A stretch of DNA of 64,000 nt from Naasia sp. (GCF_025465545.1 NZ_JAODMK010000011.1:1-64000); one strand, 5' to 3'; shown: positions 34,771 to 43,473, counted from the stretch's first letter. Program-made: numbers and translations. Notes: a model not told the origin generated them from the sequence alone.

Positions 34771-35256
34771 ATGACGAAGCGCAGAACGCTCACCGTCGCG
34801 GGGCTCTCCGTTGCCGCCGCGATCACCGGCGCAGCACTCACCGCAGCCGCACTGCCTGCCATGGCAGAGGGTGCCACACCCTCCCCGAGCTCGAGCTCGA
34901 GCTCGAGCGAGTCGACGACGACCACGCCGTCGGCGGACGACCCGAGCAAGGGCGGCCACCAGGCGAACGGCGTCACCGAGGAGCTCCTCACCGGTGACGC
35001 CGCCGCCAAGGCGACGGCGGCAGTGCAGGCGAAGTACCCGGATGCCACGATCCAACGGGTCGAGAACGACGCCGAGGGTGACTCCTACGAGGCGCACATC
35101 CTGCAGGCCGACGGCAGCTCCGCCACCGTCAAGCTCGACGACTCGTTCACCGTGACGGGTCTGGAGGCCGGCGGTCCTGGCGGCGGCCGGCACGGCGACC
35201 GGCAGGGCGACGACGATTCGACCACCTCCGACAGCTCGTCCACCACGACGTCCTGA
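34771..35256 (+). CDS. Secreted PepSY-like protein
   Basis: 161 residues. Cleavable signal peptide (residues 1-32, ends LPAMAEG), a Ser/Thr-rich low-complexity linker, then one PepSY-like domain (about 65-130) with TEELLTGDAAAKATAAVQAKY and SYEAHILQADGSSATVKLD. A Gly/Asp/Ser tail follows. PepSY domains are thought to inhibit peptidases or act as small secreted regulators; here that is inference. GGAGAGGGAGACAGAAGGG upstream is a rich ribosome-site region. Single gene. Confidence 0.82.
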   Translation: MTKRRTLTVAGLSVAAAITGAALTAAALPAMAEGATPSPSSSSSSSESTTTTPSADDPSKGGHQANGVTEELLTGDAAAKATAAVQAKYPDATIQRVENDAEGDSYEAHILQADGSSATVKLDDSFTVTGLEAGGPGGGRHGDRQGDDDSTTSDSSSTTTS

Positions 35257-35344
35257 TCCGGCCGGCGGTGGGGGCGATCCGCGTCCTCACCGCCGATTCC
35301 CCGGCCCCTCCCGCAGAGTTCGACGCGGACCGGCCGTGAGCGCC

Positions 35345-36787
35345 TCAGTCCGGCAGCGCTCTCGCCAGCTCCTCCCAGAGGAAGGCGAGGGTCGCGGCGC
35401 CATCGAGCAGGGTCGGAAGGTGCACGCTCTCGTCGCTGTCGTGCCAGTCGTCCTCGATGTAGCCGGTGCCGAAGAAGACGATGGGAGCCTTGAGCATCCG
35501 GGCCATGAGCTCCGCCGGACCGCCGCCGGCGTTGCCCATCCGGCCGACCGTCGACACCCGGAAGCCGCGGCGCATGGCCGCGTCGAGAGCATCGACGGCG
35601 GGTCCGCGCGGCGTCTCATAGGCGAGCTGCGCGCTCTCCTCCGCAACCTCCACGGTCGCCTCGACCGTGTCGGGCAGCCGCTCCTCCGCCCAGCGCCGGA
35701 TCTGCTCGGCGACCCGGTCGTTGCGCTGACCGGGAACCGTGCGGAACGAGATGTCGGCTGCCGCCACTGCCGGGATCGCCGCCCGGGTGGGGCCCACCGG
35801 ATCTCCCGCGATCATCGAGATCACCTCGACGGACGGGCGCAGCCAGAGCTGTTCGAGGACGGTGTACCCGCTCTCGCCGCCCACCTTCCGGGTATGGGAC
35901 CGGGCGAGCCAGTCCTCCTCGTCGAAGGGCAGCGCCGCGAGCTCCTCGCGGCGCTCGTCCGGGATGGGCCGGGCGTCGTCATAGAAGCCGGGCAGAGCGA
36001 TCCTCCCCGACGAGTCGAGCACCGACGCGAGCAGCCGCGAGAGCTCCAGCGCCGAATTGGGAGCCGAGCCGGACGCCGCGCCGCTGTGGATGTCCTTGAC
36101 CGGCCCGTACACCTCGATGTGGGCGCTGATCATGCCCCGGACGCTCGTGCAGATCGCCGGGGCGCCCGCCCGCCAGAGCAGGGTGTCCGAGAACACCACG
36201 AGATCGGCGGCGATCTCCTCCGCCTTCTCCTCCAGCAGCCCCGCGAACGACGGCGAGCCCAGCTCCTCCTCCCCTTCGACCAGGAACTTGAGGTTCACCA
36301 GCGGCGCTCCGTGCTCCGCGAGATGCGCTCGCAGACCCCAGAGATGGGCGAGGATCTGCCCCTTCGCGTCGGAGCTCCCTCGCCCGTACAGGCGCCCGGC
36401 GCGCACGACCGGCTCGAACGGGGCGGTCTCCGACCAGTTCTCCTCCTTGACGGCGCGGACGTCATGGTGGCTGTACACCAGGACCGTTGGCGCATCGCGA
36501 TCCACCGCCCACTCGGCGAAGACGGCCGGCGCCTCGCCGGCCCACCAGATCTCCACCCGGGGGAAGCCGGTGTCCCGGAGCGCCCCTGCCAGCCAGGCCG
36601 CCGAGCGGCGCAGGTCAGGGTCCCGATTCGAGCCCGCGACGGACGGGATGCGGACCCACTCGGCCAGCTGCGCGACGAGCCGGTCCTCGTTCGCACGCAG
36701 GAAGTCGTGCACCCGGTCGTCGTCGCGCTCGTGGCCGTCGTGTTCGCGGCCGGATCCGGCCGGTGCACTGAGCTTCTCCGCAGTCAT
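35345..36787 (-). CDS. M20 family dipeptidase
   Basis: 480 residues. M20 peptidase with metal ligands in VLVYSHHDVRAVKEEN (His and Asp), GRGSSDAKGQILAH, VEGEEELGSPSF (Glu-Glu) and a dimerisation domain in the middle. Matches the dipeptidase/CNDP-like branch. Cuts dipeptides or N-acyl amino acids in the cytoplasm. ATG at 36787 chosen for GGAGG five bases upstream; a longer frame upstream runs into the palindromic repeat. Followed by no partner gene. Confidence 0.92.
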   Translation of the reverse strand: MTAEKLSAPAGSGREHDGHERDDDRVHDFLRANEDRLVAQLAEWVRIPSVAGSNRDPDLRRSAAWLAGALRDTGFPRVEIWWAGEAPAVFAEWAVDRDAPTVLVYSHHDVRAVKEENWSETAPFEPVVRAGRLYGRGSSDAKGQILAHLWGLRAHLAEHGAPLVNLKFLVEGEEELGSPSFAGLLEEKAEEIAADLVVFSDTLLWRAGAPAICTSVRGMISAHIEVYGPVKDIHSGAASGSAPNSALELSRLLASVLDSSGRIALPGFYDDARPIPDERREELAALPFDEEDWLARSHTRKVGGESGYTVLEQLWLRPSVEVISMIAGDPVGPTRAAIPAVAAADISFRTVPGQRNDRVAEQIRRWAEERLPDTVEATVEVAEESAQLAYETPRGPAVDALDAAMRRGFRVSTVGRMGNAGGGPAELMARMLKAPIVFFGTGYIEDDWHDSDESVHLPTLLDGAATLAFLWEELARALPD

Positions 36788-36884
36788 GGCGTCCTCCGGA
36801 ACGAAGGCTACGGCGAGCCGCTCGCCGCGTTCAGCCCTTGACGGGGGCGTCAGACGCGGGTCCCGATCGCCTTCGACCGACGAC

Positions 36885-36954
36885 CGCAACGCTGCGGCCA
36901 AGGTGCAACCGTGCACGGTTGCAGGTTGGCCGGACGGGTGCGTTCCTCGGCTCA
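36885..36954. repeat. GGTTGCA palindromic repeat, copy 1
   Basis: About 70 bases nearly identical to 41110-41180. The core is an inverted repeat CCAAGGTGCAACC...GGTTGCAGGTTGG with a perfect 20-base dyad at 36904-36923. The outer part GGACGGGTGCGTTCCTCGGCTCAG includes the stop codon of the exchanger pseudogene. Lies between the M20 gene and that pseudogene. Confidence 0.75.
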
Positions 36955-37388
36955 GCCCTGGGCGACCGCGACCGCGAACAGGCCGACCAGTCCGTGGGTG
37001 TGCAGCATGAGCACCGCGAACCCCAGGCCGAGGATGCGCCGCTGCGGCCGGAGGAGATGCCGAGGGAAGAGACCAGGGTCGACAGGATGCCGATCCCGGT
37101 CAGGCGGATGCCGGTCGACTGCGCCCCGGGAAGCGCGTCCTTTCCGGAGCTGGGCGTCGCCACGAGGAACAGCACAGGCAGGAACGCGTTCCCGCCGGAG
37201 ATGTCGTTCACCGCCAGCTTGTGGTCCCCCTGCCTGACCGACGCGAGACCGGTCGAGATCTCCGGCAGCGAGGTGGCGAGCGCCAGGATGGTCGCACCGA
37301 ACAGCTCACCGGACGGACCGATCTGGCCGGCCATCCCGCTGCCGCTGCACTGGAGGTGCACGCCGGCGCCTCCCCACTGACGTGCCAC
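36952..37388 (-). pseudogene. Truncated, frameshifted cation (Na+/Ca2+) exchanger
   Basis: Minus-strand product GELFGATILALATSLPEIST then SDISGGNAFLPVLFLVA is the second alpha-repeat of CaCA exchangers. Near 37055 the coding pattern changes frame and continues as RPQRRILGLGFAVLMLHTHG to a stop at 36952. The first alpha-repeat and N-terminus are missing. The remaining upstream bases to 37614 show no intact gene. Not functional. Confidence 0.8.
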
Positions 37389-37614
37389 GGCAGGCCCTTG
37401 CCCACCCGCCGCACGGGCAGCGGCCCGGTGACCCGGAGGACAGTGATGAGCACCCGCCCGGGCTCAGGTCCCAGACGACGAGCCCGGCGGGCAACTGGCT
37501 GCTCAGCTGGATGCCCCGCCATCCAGACGCGACAGGCGGAAGCTCCACTACACCTCGTGCGGGCCGGCGTGTCCAGCCCTCCCGAGGTCCGCAGCACGGG
37601 CGTACGTTCTCGCC
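37389..37614. other. 226-base gap before the Mo-oxidoreductase
   Basis: No intact gene. Holds the promoter of the molybdopterin oxidoreductase and probably scrambled sequence from the decayed exchanger locus. Confidence 0.5.
37603..37608 (+). promoter_or_regulatory. -10 box of the Mo-oxidoreductase operon, leaderless
   Basis: TACGTT, then CTCGCC, then ATG. No Shine-Dalgarno is present. Confidence 0.55.
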
Positions 37615-40095
37615 ATGATCGATCGCATCGCCGACATCTGGGGGACCCGCACGCCGTTCGCGCAAGGCGAGCGATGGCCGGTTCGGGTCGACATGAAGCT
37701 CGCCCAGGGACTCGACGAGGACCAGGTCGACCGCTGGGTGCAGTCCGCCTGCGTGCTCTGCAGCAACGGCTGCGCGGCCGACATCGCCGTCAAGGACGGC
37801 CACATGGTGGGCATCCGCGGACGCGCGATCGACCTCGTCAACCATGGCCGACTGGGCCCGAAGGGGCTGTTCGGCAGCTGGCAGGGCGTCGACAACGGCG
37901 ACCGGCTCACCCGCCCGATGATCCGCGAGGGCGACCGCCTCGTGGAGACCGACTGGGACACCGCGATGTCGCGGATCGCCGACCGCAGCAGGAAGCTGCT
38001 GGCCGAGAAGGGTCCTCTCTCGCACGGCTTTTACACGAGCGGCCAGCTCTTCCTCGAGGAGTACTACGCGCTCGGGATCCTCGGCAAGGCCGGCCTCGGA
38101 ACGCCGCACATGGACGGCAACACCCGCCTCTGCACCGCGACAGCCGCGACCGCGATGAAGGAGAGCTTCGGCTCCGATGGCCAGCCCGGCAGCTACGCCG
38201 ACATCGACGAGTGCGACGCGATGTTCCTGTTCGGTCACAACATGGCAGAGACCCAGACGGTGCTCTGGATGCGCGTGCTCGACCGTCTGGCCGGACCGAA
38301 CCCTCCCCTGCTCGTCTGCGTCGACCCTCGTGAGACGGAGGTGGCACGCCAGGCCGCCGTGCACCTCGCGGTGCGGCCCGGCACGAATCTGGCACTGATG
38401 AACGGCCTGCTCCGGGAGCTGATCGCCATCGGCGGCGTCGACGAGGACTATGTGGCGGAGCACACCGTCGGCTTCGAGACCCTGCAGGGCGCCGTCGAAC
38501 CATGGACTCCTGACGAGGTGGCCCGGGTGTGCGGGGTGGCCGCCGACGACGTCCGCCGGGCCGCCTCGATCTTCGCCACCTCGGAGCGCGTGCTGTCCAC
38601 CGTGCTGCAGGGCTTCTACCAGTCGAGCCAGGCGACGGCGTCGTCGTGCCAGGTGAACAACCTGCACCTGCTGACCGGCAAGCTCGGCCTTCCTGGCTCC
38701 GGGATCCTGCAGATGAACGGCCAGCCGACCGCACAGAACACCCGGGAGAGCGGCGCCGACGGGGACCTGCCCGCGTTCCGCAACTGGGAGAACCCGGCCC
38801 ATGTGAAGGAGCTCGCGGACCTCTGGGGCGTCCACCCGGACAAGATCCCGCACTGGGCGCCGCCCACCCACGCCATGCAGATCTTCCGCTACGTAGAGCA
38901 GGGCAGCATCCCGTTCCTCTGGGTGTCCGCCACCAACCCGGCCGTCTCGATGCCCCAGTCGGAGCGCATCCGCAGGATCCTGCAGAAGCCGGATCTGTTC
39001 CTCGTGGTCCAGGACCTCTATCTGACGGAGACGGCGCGGCTGGCCGACGTCGTGCTGCCCGCCGCGGCCTGGGGCGAGAAGCAGGGCACGTTCACGAACG
39101 TGAACCGCACGGTGCACCTCTCGGACAAGGCGATCGAGCCGCCTGGCGAGGCCCGCAGCGACCTGGACATCTTCCTGGACTACGCCCGCCGGATGGACTT
39201 CCGGCGCGACGACGGCGCTCCCCTGCTCGACTGGACCTGCCCGGAGGACGGCTTCCGGGCCTGGCAGGAGTGCACACGCGGCAAGCTGTGCGACTACACG
39301 GGCATCTCCTATGAGCGTCTCCGCGGCGGCAGCGGCATCCCCTGGCCCTGCAATGAGGATCATCCGGATGGAACGATGCGGCTCTACGGCGACGGCATCT
39401 TCCCCACCGAGGTGGAGCGGGCCGAGACCTACGGACACGACCTGCTGACCGGGGCGTCCGTGGGCCCGGAGAAGTACAAGGCGATGCGGCCGGACGGCCG
39501 GGCGATCATCAAGGCCGCACCGTACACGGCGCCGCACGAGCTGCCGAGCGAGGAGTATCCGCTGCAGTACTCCACCGGGCGGACCGTCTACCACTTCCAC
39601 ACCCGGACGAAGACGGCCCGAGCTCCCCAACTGAATCGGGCGGCGCCGTCGGCCTGGGCCGAGCTGTCCCGGGCCGACGCGGCGCGCTGCGGCATCGGTG
39701 AGGGCGATCTGATCCGCGTCGTCTCCGCCCGGGGCGAGATCGTCGTGCCCGCGCGCGTGGGGGACGTGCGCGAGGGGACCGTCTTCGCGCCGTTCCACTA
39801 CGGCTACTGGGAGGACGAGCGCACCGGACCGGACGGCCGTCCGACCGCGGCCAACGAGCTCACCCAGACCGAGTGGGATCCGGTGTCGAAGCAGCCGATC
39901 TTCAAGGTCGCGGCGGTGCGGGTCGAGAAGGTGGCCGATGCCACCGGCCCGGCTCCAGCTCCCACCACCACGGCGTCCCGTCCTGCTGACCCCGGGTCGG
40001 CGCCGCCGACGAGGGGTGGCCCGGACGCCGAGACGATCGAGCAGCTCCGGCCGACCGAGCCTCCAGCGGTGCCGACCTCCGAGGAGCACCCGTGA
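37615..40095 (+). CDS. Molybdopterin-dependent oxidoreductase (nitrate reductase/formate dehydrogenase-like)
   Basis: 826 residues. N-terminal Fe-S motif with only three cysteines: C46-x2-C49-x3-C53; the usual fourth Cys (LCPKG) is Gly81 (RLGPKG). Probable Mo ligand Cys173 in NTRLCTATAATAM. MGD-binding pieces are DPRETEVARQAAVHLAVRPGTNLALMNGL, QMNGQPTAQN and the C-terminal YPLQYSTGRTVYHFH. The last 55 residues are a Pro/Ala/Thr-rich tail. No Tat signal, so it is cytoplasmic like assimilatory nitrate reductases. Substrate unknown. It overlaps the ferritin-like gene by four bases. Confidence 0.88.
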   Translation: MIDRIADIWGTRTPFAQGERWPVRVDMKLAQGLDEDQVDRWVQSACVLCSNGCAADIAVKDGHMVGIRGRAIDLVNHGRLGPKGLFGSWQGVDNGDRLTRPMIREGDRLVETDWDTAMSRIADRSRKLLAEKGPLSHGFYTSGQLFLEEYYALGILGKAGLGTPHMDGNTRLCTATAATAMKESFGSDGQPGSYADIDECDAMFLFGHNMAETQTVLWMRVLDRLAGPNPPLLVCVDPRETEVARQAAVHLAVRPGTNLALMNGLLRELIAIGGVDEDYVAEHTVGFETLQGAVEPWTPDEVARVCGVAADDVRRAASIFATSERVLSTVLQGFYQSSQATASSCQVNNLHLLTGKLGLPGSGILQMNGQPTAQNTRESGADGDLPAFRNWENPAHVKELADLWGVHPDKIPHWAPPTHAMQIFRYVEQGSIPFLWVSATNPAVSMPQSERIRRILQKPDLFLVVQDLYLTETARLADVVLPAAAWGEKQGTFTNVNRTVHLSDKAIEPPGEARSDLDIFLDYARRMDFRRDDGAPLLDWTCPEDGFRAWQECTRGKLCDYTGISYERLRGGSGIPWPCNEDHPDGTMRLYGDGIFPTEVERAETYGHDLLTGASVGPEKYKAMRPDGRAIIKAAPYTAPHELPSEEYPLQYSTGRTVYHFHTRTKTARAPQLNRAAPSAWAELSRADAARCGIGEGDLIRVVSARGEIVVPARVGDVREGTVFAPFHYGYWEDERTGPDGRPTAANELTQTEWDPVSKQPIFKVAAVRVEKVADATGPAPAPTTTASRPADPGSAPPTRGGPDAETIEQLRPTEPPAVPTSEEHP

Positions 40096-40550
40096 ACGTC
40101 GACCTCTACCTCGGCCTCCTCCGCACCGGCGAGCGCGTGCTCGGGGAGTCCTTCCGTCAGGTCGCCGAGGGCCACGGAGACGAGCCGGACGTCTACCGGC
40201 TGTGCACCACCCTCGCGGAGCAGTGCGAGGACCACGAGCGCCGGCTCGGCCCGATCGTCGGACGCTACGGCGAGCGACCCGACGACGAGCCCGAGAGATT
40301 CCACGCGGACGCCATCTCGGAGAGCCGGTCCGGTCCGGTTGGCCTGCTCCGGGACCTGCAGGACCTCTACCTTCTCGCCTCCCTCGTGGACGTCACCTGG
40401 GTCACGGTCCGCCAGGCGGCGCTCGCTCTCCGGGACGAGGACCTGCTGACCCTCATCGAGGACTGCGAGGCGGAGACCGGGGTCCAGCTCGCGTGGATCC
40501 TGACGAGGATGAAGCAGTCCGCACCGCAGGCGCTCCTGGTCGCCTCATGA
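40092..40550 (+). CDS. Ferritin-like helical protein of the Mo-oxidoreductase operon
   Basis: 152 residues, wholly helical. Shows the spaced acidic and His residues of a four-helix diiron bundle: RTGERVLGESFRQ, CEDHERRLGP (ExxH) and EDCEAETGVQLAW. It resembles ferritin-like or hemerythrin-like proteins of unknown role. Start overlaps the upstream stop (GTGA) and its stop overlaps the HPP start (ATGA), so all three are translationally coupled. It may store iron for, or protect, the Mo-enzyme; this is inference. Confidence 0.65.
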   Translation: MNVDLYLGLLRTGERVLGESFRQVAEGHGDEPDVYRLCTTLAEQCEDHERRLGPIVGRYGERPDDEPERFHADAISESRSGPVGLLRDLQDLYLLASLVDVTWVTVRQAALALRDEDLLTLIEDCEAETGVQLAWILTRMKQSAPQALLVAS

Positions 40551-41077
40551 GCGCGTTCCTCGGCGGCCCGGCCGACGGCCTCCGCCGCAGACGCGCCGGT
40601 GCGGCAGGGTACGCGGCGGCGCTGTGCCTCGTCGTGCTCGCCCTCTCCGGGGCGATGGGGCTCGCCCTCACGCAGCCGTGGCTCTTCCCGAGTCTCGGTC
40701 CCACGGTGATGCTCTTCTTCGAGTCGCCCGAGCAGCCCGCGTCGCGCCCGCTCAACGCCCTGGTCGGCCATGGCGTCGGACTCGTCGCGGGCATCGCCTG
40801 CCTCCTGGCCCTGGGGCTGGCCGGTCAGCCGTCGGTGCCCGAGGCGGGACTGACGCTCCCCTACCTCGTCGCGGGCGCCCTCTCGGTCGCGATCACGACG
40901 CTCGTGCTGACGCTGATCACGCTCCCTCATCCTCCCGCCGGCGCTACCACGCTGATCGTGAGTCTCGGGATCCTGACCCAGCCGCTGCAGCTCCTGTCGA
41001 TGGCGGGTGCGGTGATCCTGATCACGGTCGCCGGATGGGCACTGAACCGGCTGCTGCTCGGGCGGCGCACCCAGTGA
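40547..41077 (+). CDS. HPP family integral membrane protein
   Basis: 176 residues with four or five helices. HPP hallmarks: LFPSLGPTVMLFFESPEQPASRPLNALVGHGVGLVAG and TLPHPPAGATTLIVSLG (the HPP motif). Plant and cyanobacterial members transport nitrite. With the upstream Mo-enzyme, nitrite or another oxyanion is a plausible substrate, but this is inference. Overlaps the ferritin-like gene by four bases. Confidence 0.85.
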   Translation: MSAFLGGPADGLRRRRAGAAGYAAALCLVVLALSGAMGLALTQPWLFPSLGPTVMLFFESPEQPASRPLNALVGHGVGLVAGIACLLALGLAGQPSVPEAGLTLPYLVAGALSVAITTLVLTLITLPHPPAGATTLIVSLGILTQPLQLLSMAGAVILITVAGWALNRLLLGRRTQ

Positions 41078-41109
41078 CCTGTGCGGTCCGGCGGGATTCC
41101 GGAGACGCC

Positions 41110-41180
41110 CGCAACGCTCCGGCCAAGGTGCAACCGTGCCTGGTTGCACCTTGGCCGGACGGATGCGTTTCTCGGCTCAG
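41110..41180. repeat. GGTTGCA palindromic repeat, copy 2
   Basis: Perfect 17-bp stem CCGGCCAAGGTGCAACC (41119-41135) / GGTTGCACCTTGGCCGG (41142-41158) with a six-base loop, plus the flank GGACGGATGCGTTTCTCGGCTCAG shared with copy 1. Starts 32 bases after the HPP stop and could also be its terminator. Confidence 0.8.
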
Positions 41181-41762
41181 CCGCGCCCCTGGCGTGGGGC
41201 CTTCTCCTGCTTCCGCATGGCGCAGGCGCTCCGCCGATGGCGAGCCGGGTTCGGCGGTGCAGATCATCAGCACCAGGCCGGGCTGCACGGTGATCGTGAG
41301 CTCCTCGCAGCCGAGCACCAGCTCGCCGACGAGAGGAGGGGTGAAGCGCTTGGTGCCGGTTCCGTGGGTGCGCGCATCGTGGGCCCCCCACAGCGTCCGG
41401 AACGTCTCGCTGCGGGGGGACAGCTCCCCCACCAGGTCCTGCAGGCCCCGGTCATGCGGATCCCGGCCCGCCTCGACGCGCATGATCGCCACGCACATCT
41501 CGGAGAACAGCTCCCAGTCGGGTAGAAGTCGCGGGTCGCGGGGTCGGGGAACTGGAAGCGGGCGAGGTTGGGCGTCCGCCCCGCGTCGCCGATCACCGGC
41601 GAGTAGAACGCGCGGCCGAGCGGGTTCATCGCCGAGCACGTCCTGCTGCTGGTTGCGGACGAACGCGATGCCGTCGACCGACGCGGATGCGCCGGTGATC
41701 GCTCCGCGCTCCAGCTTCGAGCAGAACTCGACGCTGACTCCGGCGAGCGCCGCGACCTCGGT
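41181..41762 (-). pseudogene. Decayed XRE/MmyB-type transcriptional regulator
   Basis: The HTH piece TEVAALAGVSVEFCSKLERG is followed by GASASV, then jumps to DGIAFVRNQQQDVL. About 60 residues that normally follow the HTH are missing. The MmyB ligand-binding domain then changes frame twice: NPLGRAFYSPVIGDAGRTPN in one frame, then WELFSEMCVAIMRVEAGRDP and LVGELSPRSETFRTLWG in another. The Tyr normally in the HTH (EYY) is Cys. Not functional. N-terminal end is cut at the junction near 41762. Confidence 0.75.
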
Positions 41763-41915
41763 CAACCTCGCCATCTTCGGCGCCGGCATCCTCGGAGCGG
41801 CCCTCCTCGTGCCCTTCGACGGCCTCGTGCGCCCCGTCGCGGTGCTGGCGCTGGCCTCGTCGCGCTCCTGCTCACCTTCTCCGGCCGCCGCTGCGCGTTC
41901 CCCGGCAGGCGGTGA
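41763..41915 (+). pseudogene. C-terminal remnant of a membrane transporter (MFS-like)
   Basis: Plus-strand VNLAIFGAGILGAALLVPF then LVRPVAVLALA, with one frame change, continues VALLLTFSGRR to a stop at 41913-41915. This is the last helix pair of an MFS-type efflux protein. All earlier sequence is gone; it abuts the reversed regulator remnant directly. Confidence 0.55.
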
Positions 41916-41952
41916 AACCCGCCGGAGCCCGCCGGAACCCGCCGATCCGCGC

Positions 41953-43473
41953 TCAGGCGGGGCGCAGCGCCGACCCACCGGTCGGCTCGTCCGATGGCAG
42001 CTCGCCCCGCCGCACGGCCTGCACCAGCCGAGCGTGGTCGGACTCGGTCTGATCGGCGTAGGCCCGCGCGAAGCGGACCATCGCCTCGTCCAGGCGGCCC
42101 GAGCCGCCGACATAGCCGGCGATCATCGACGCGCCGCTGGTCCGGGCGTGGCCCTTCGCGAGAAGGTGACCGACGATGCCGGCATAGTCGGACACCGCAG
42201 CGGCATCGATCGCGTCGATGGCGATGGTCCCCTTCATGTTGCGGAACTGCCGCACGTAGAACTGCAGGCCGTCGATGGTCGTCCAGCCGAGCAGCGGGTC
42301 GGACACCGTCTGCAGTGCCTGCTGGTATTCGACGACCCGCTGCCCCTGGTGCGCGTGCCAGGCGGAATCGCCGTGCACGAACGGTGCCAGCACGGAACGC
42401 CTGGCCTGTTTGAGCTGCAGGAACAGCACATCATCGGGACTGCTCCCCTCGAGCAGAGCCACGTAGGCGCGCAGACCGACGCTGCCGACACCGACGACCT
42501 TGTGGGCCACGTCGACGAGCGTGTAGCCGCCGACGGCCCGCCGCCAATGCGGCGCCAGCGTGGAGAGGTAGTCGTCGAGGGCCGCTCCCACCAGTTCCTG
42601 CTCGGCGTCGTCCAGTCGAGTGATCAGGGGCGGTTCCGCCACGATCCGCCGTCGGCCCTCCCGCTCTTCGGTGAACCGGGGCAAGGCTCGGTCGCTCGTC
42701 CGGTTGCGGGCGCGCTTCGCGGACCGCCGGATCTCGTCCCGCAGCGACTTCTCCGTCGCGGTCTCGTGCAGCCGGTCCACGTCGAGCCGGTTGTAGGACC
42801 TCTGCAGCAGCGGCTGATCGGCGAGGAAGCGAACCTCCTTGCGGTATGCAGCGACACAGGATCGCACCGAGTCCGCGCACTGGTCCTCGCTGGAGCCGTT
42901 CTCGCGGCCGGCCACCCAGATGCTCGCGACGAGGCGTCGCAGGTCCCACTCCCAGGCGCCCGGATGCGCCTCGTCGAAGTCGTTGAGGTCGATCACGAGC
43001 TCCCCCTCGGGCGAGGCGAAGAAGCCGAAGTTGCCCAGGTGTGCGTCACCGCAGATCACCGGGGTGATGCCGGTCGCCGGGAGGGAGGCGACGTCCGCGG
43101 CCATCACGACTGCCGAGCCGCGGAGGAAGCCGTACGGGGAATGCATCATCCGGCCCACCCGGACCGGGATCAGCCCCGGCAGGCGGCCGACGTGCGACTC
43201 ACGGATGAGGTCGACCGGATCCGGCCGCAGATCGGAGGGCGACCAGATCCCCATGCTGCCCCGGGGAACTTCGCTCCTCAGCGCCTTCCCTGTGGCGTAG
43301 CGCTCCGTGCGGGACGTGGGCCGCCGTCGCACCGAAGTGAAGGCCTCGCCGCCGACCGAGGGAAGGACGGTATGGCTCTGCCCGGACCGATCGGCGAGAG
43401 ATCCAGCGACCTCAGGTCGTGCCGGGTGGGTGCCGTCCGCCGGTCGGTTCGCAGCCCAGGGCGTCTCCGTCAT
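41953..43473 (-). CDS. DUF2252 family protein
   Basis: 506 residues. DUF2252 has a protein-kinase/aminoglycoside-phosphotransferase-like core: PYGFLRGSAVVMAADVA, CGDAHLGNFGFFASPEGELVIDLNDFDEAHPGAWEWDLRRLV with the catalytic-type Asp residues, and HKVVGVGSVGLRAYVALLEG. Function unknown; a small-molecule kinase has been suggested. ATG at 43473 has GGAG eight bases upstream. TACGCT lies further upstream as a -10 candidate. Transcribed alone. Confidence 0.85.
   Translation of the reverse strand: MTETPWAANRPADGTHPARPEVAGSLADRSGQSHTVLPSVGGEAFTSVRRRPTSRTERYATGKALRSEVPRGSMGIWSPSDLRPDPVDLIRESHVGRLPGLIPVRVGRMMHSPYGFLRGSAVVMAADVASLPATGITPVICGDAHLGNFGFFASPEGELVIDLNDFDEAHPGAWEWDLRRLVASIWVAGRENGSSEDQCADSVRSCVAAYRKEVRFLADQPLLQRSYNRLDVDRLHETATEKSLRDEIRRSAKRARNRTSDRALPRFTEEREGRRRIVAEPPLITRLDDAEQELVGAALDDYLSTLAPHWRRAVGGYTLVDVAHKVVGVGSVGLRAYVALLEGSSPDDVLFLQLKQARRSVLAPFVHGDSAWHAHQGQRVVEYQQALQTVSDPLLGWTTIDGLQFYVRQFRNMKGTIAIDAIDAAAVSDYAGIVGHLLAKGHARTSGASMIAGYVGGSGRLDEAMVRFARAYADQTESDHARLVQAVRRGELPSDEPTGGSALRPA

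Larger units (their letters stand above)
41078..41952. other. 875-base scar of repeats and pseudogene pieces
   Basis: No intact gene. In order: palindromic repeat copy 2, a decayed MmyB-type regulator on the minus strand, an abrupt junction near 41762, then the C-terminal tail of a membrane transporter on the plus strand, ending just before the DUF2252 gene. Confidence 0.7.

Noticed and set aside
35336-36841. 500-residue open frame on the plus strand opposite the M20 peptidase
   Set aside because: Arg/Gly/Ala-rich shadow of the real gene with no motif.
37306-40089. Very long minus-strand open frame opposite the Mo-oxidoreductase
   Set aside because: Antisense shadow; its product is low-complexity and the plus strand has clear enzyme motifs.
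41110-41180. Palindromic repeat as IS terminal inverted repeats
   Set aside because: The arms are adjacent around a six-base loop and enclose no gene, so they are a hairpin element rather than IS ends.
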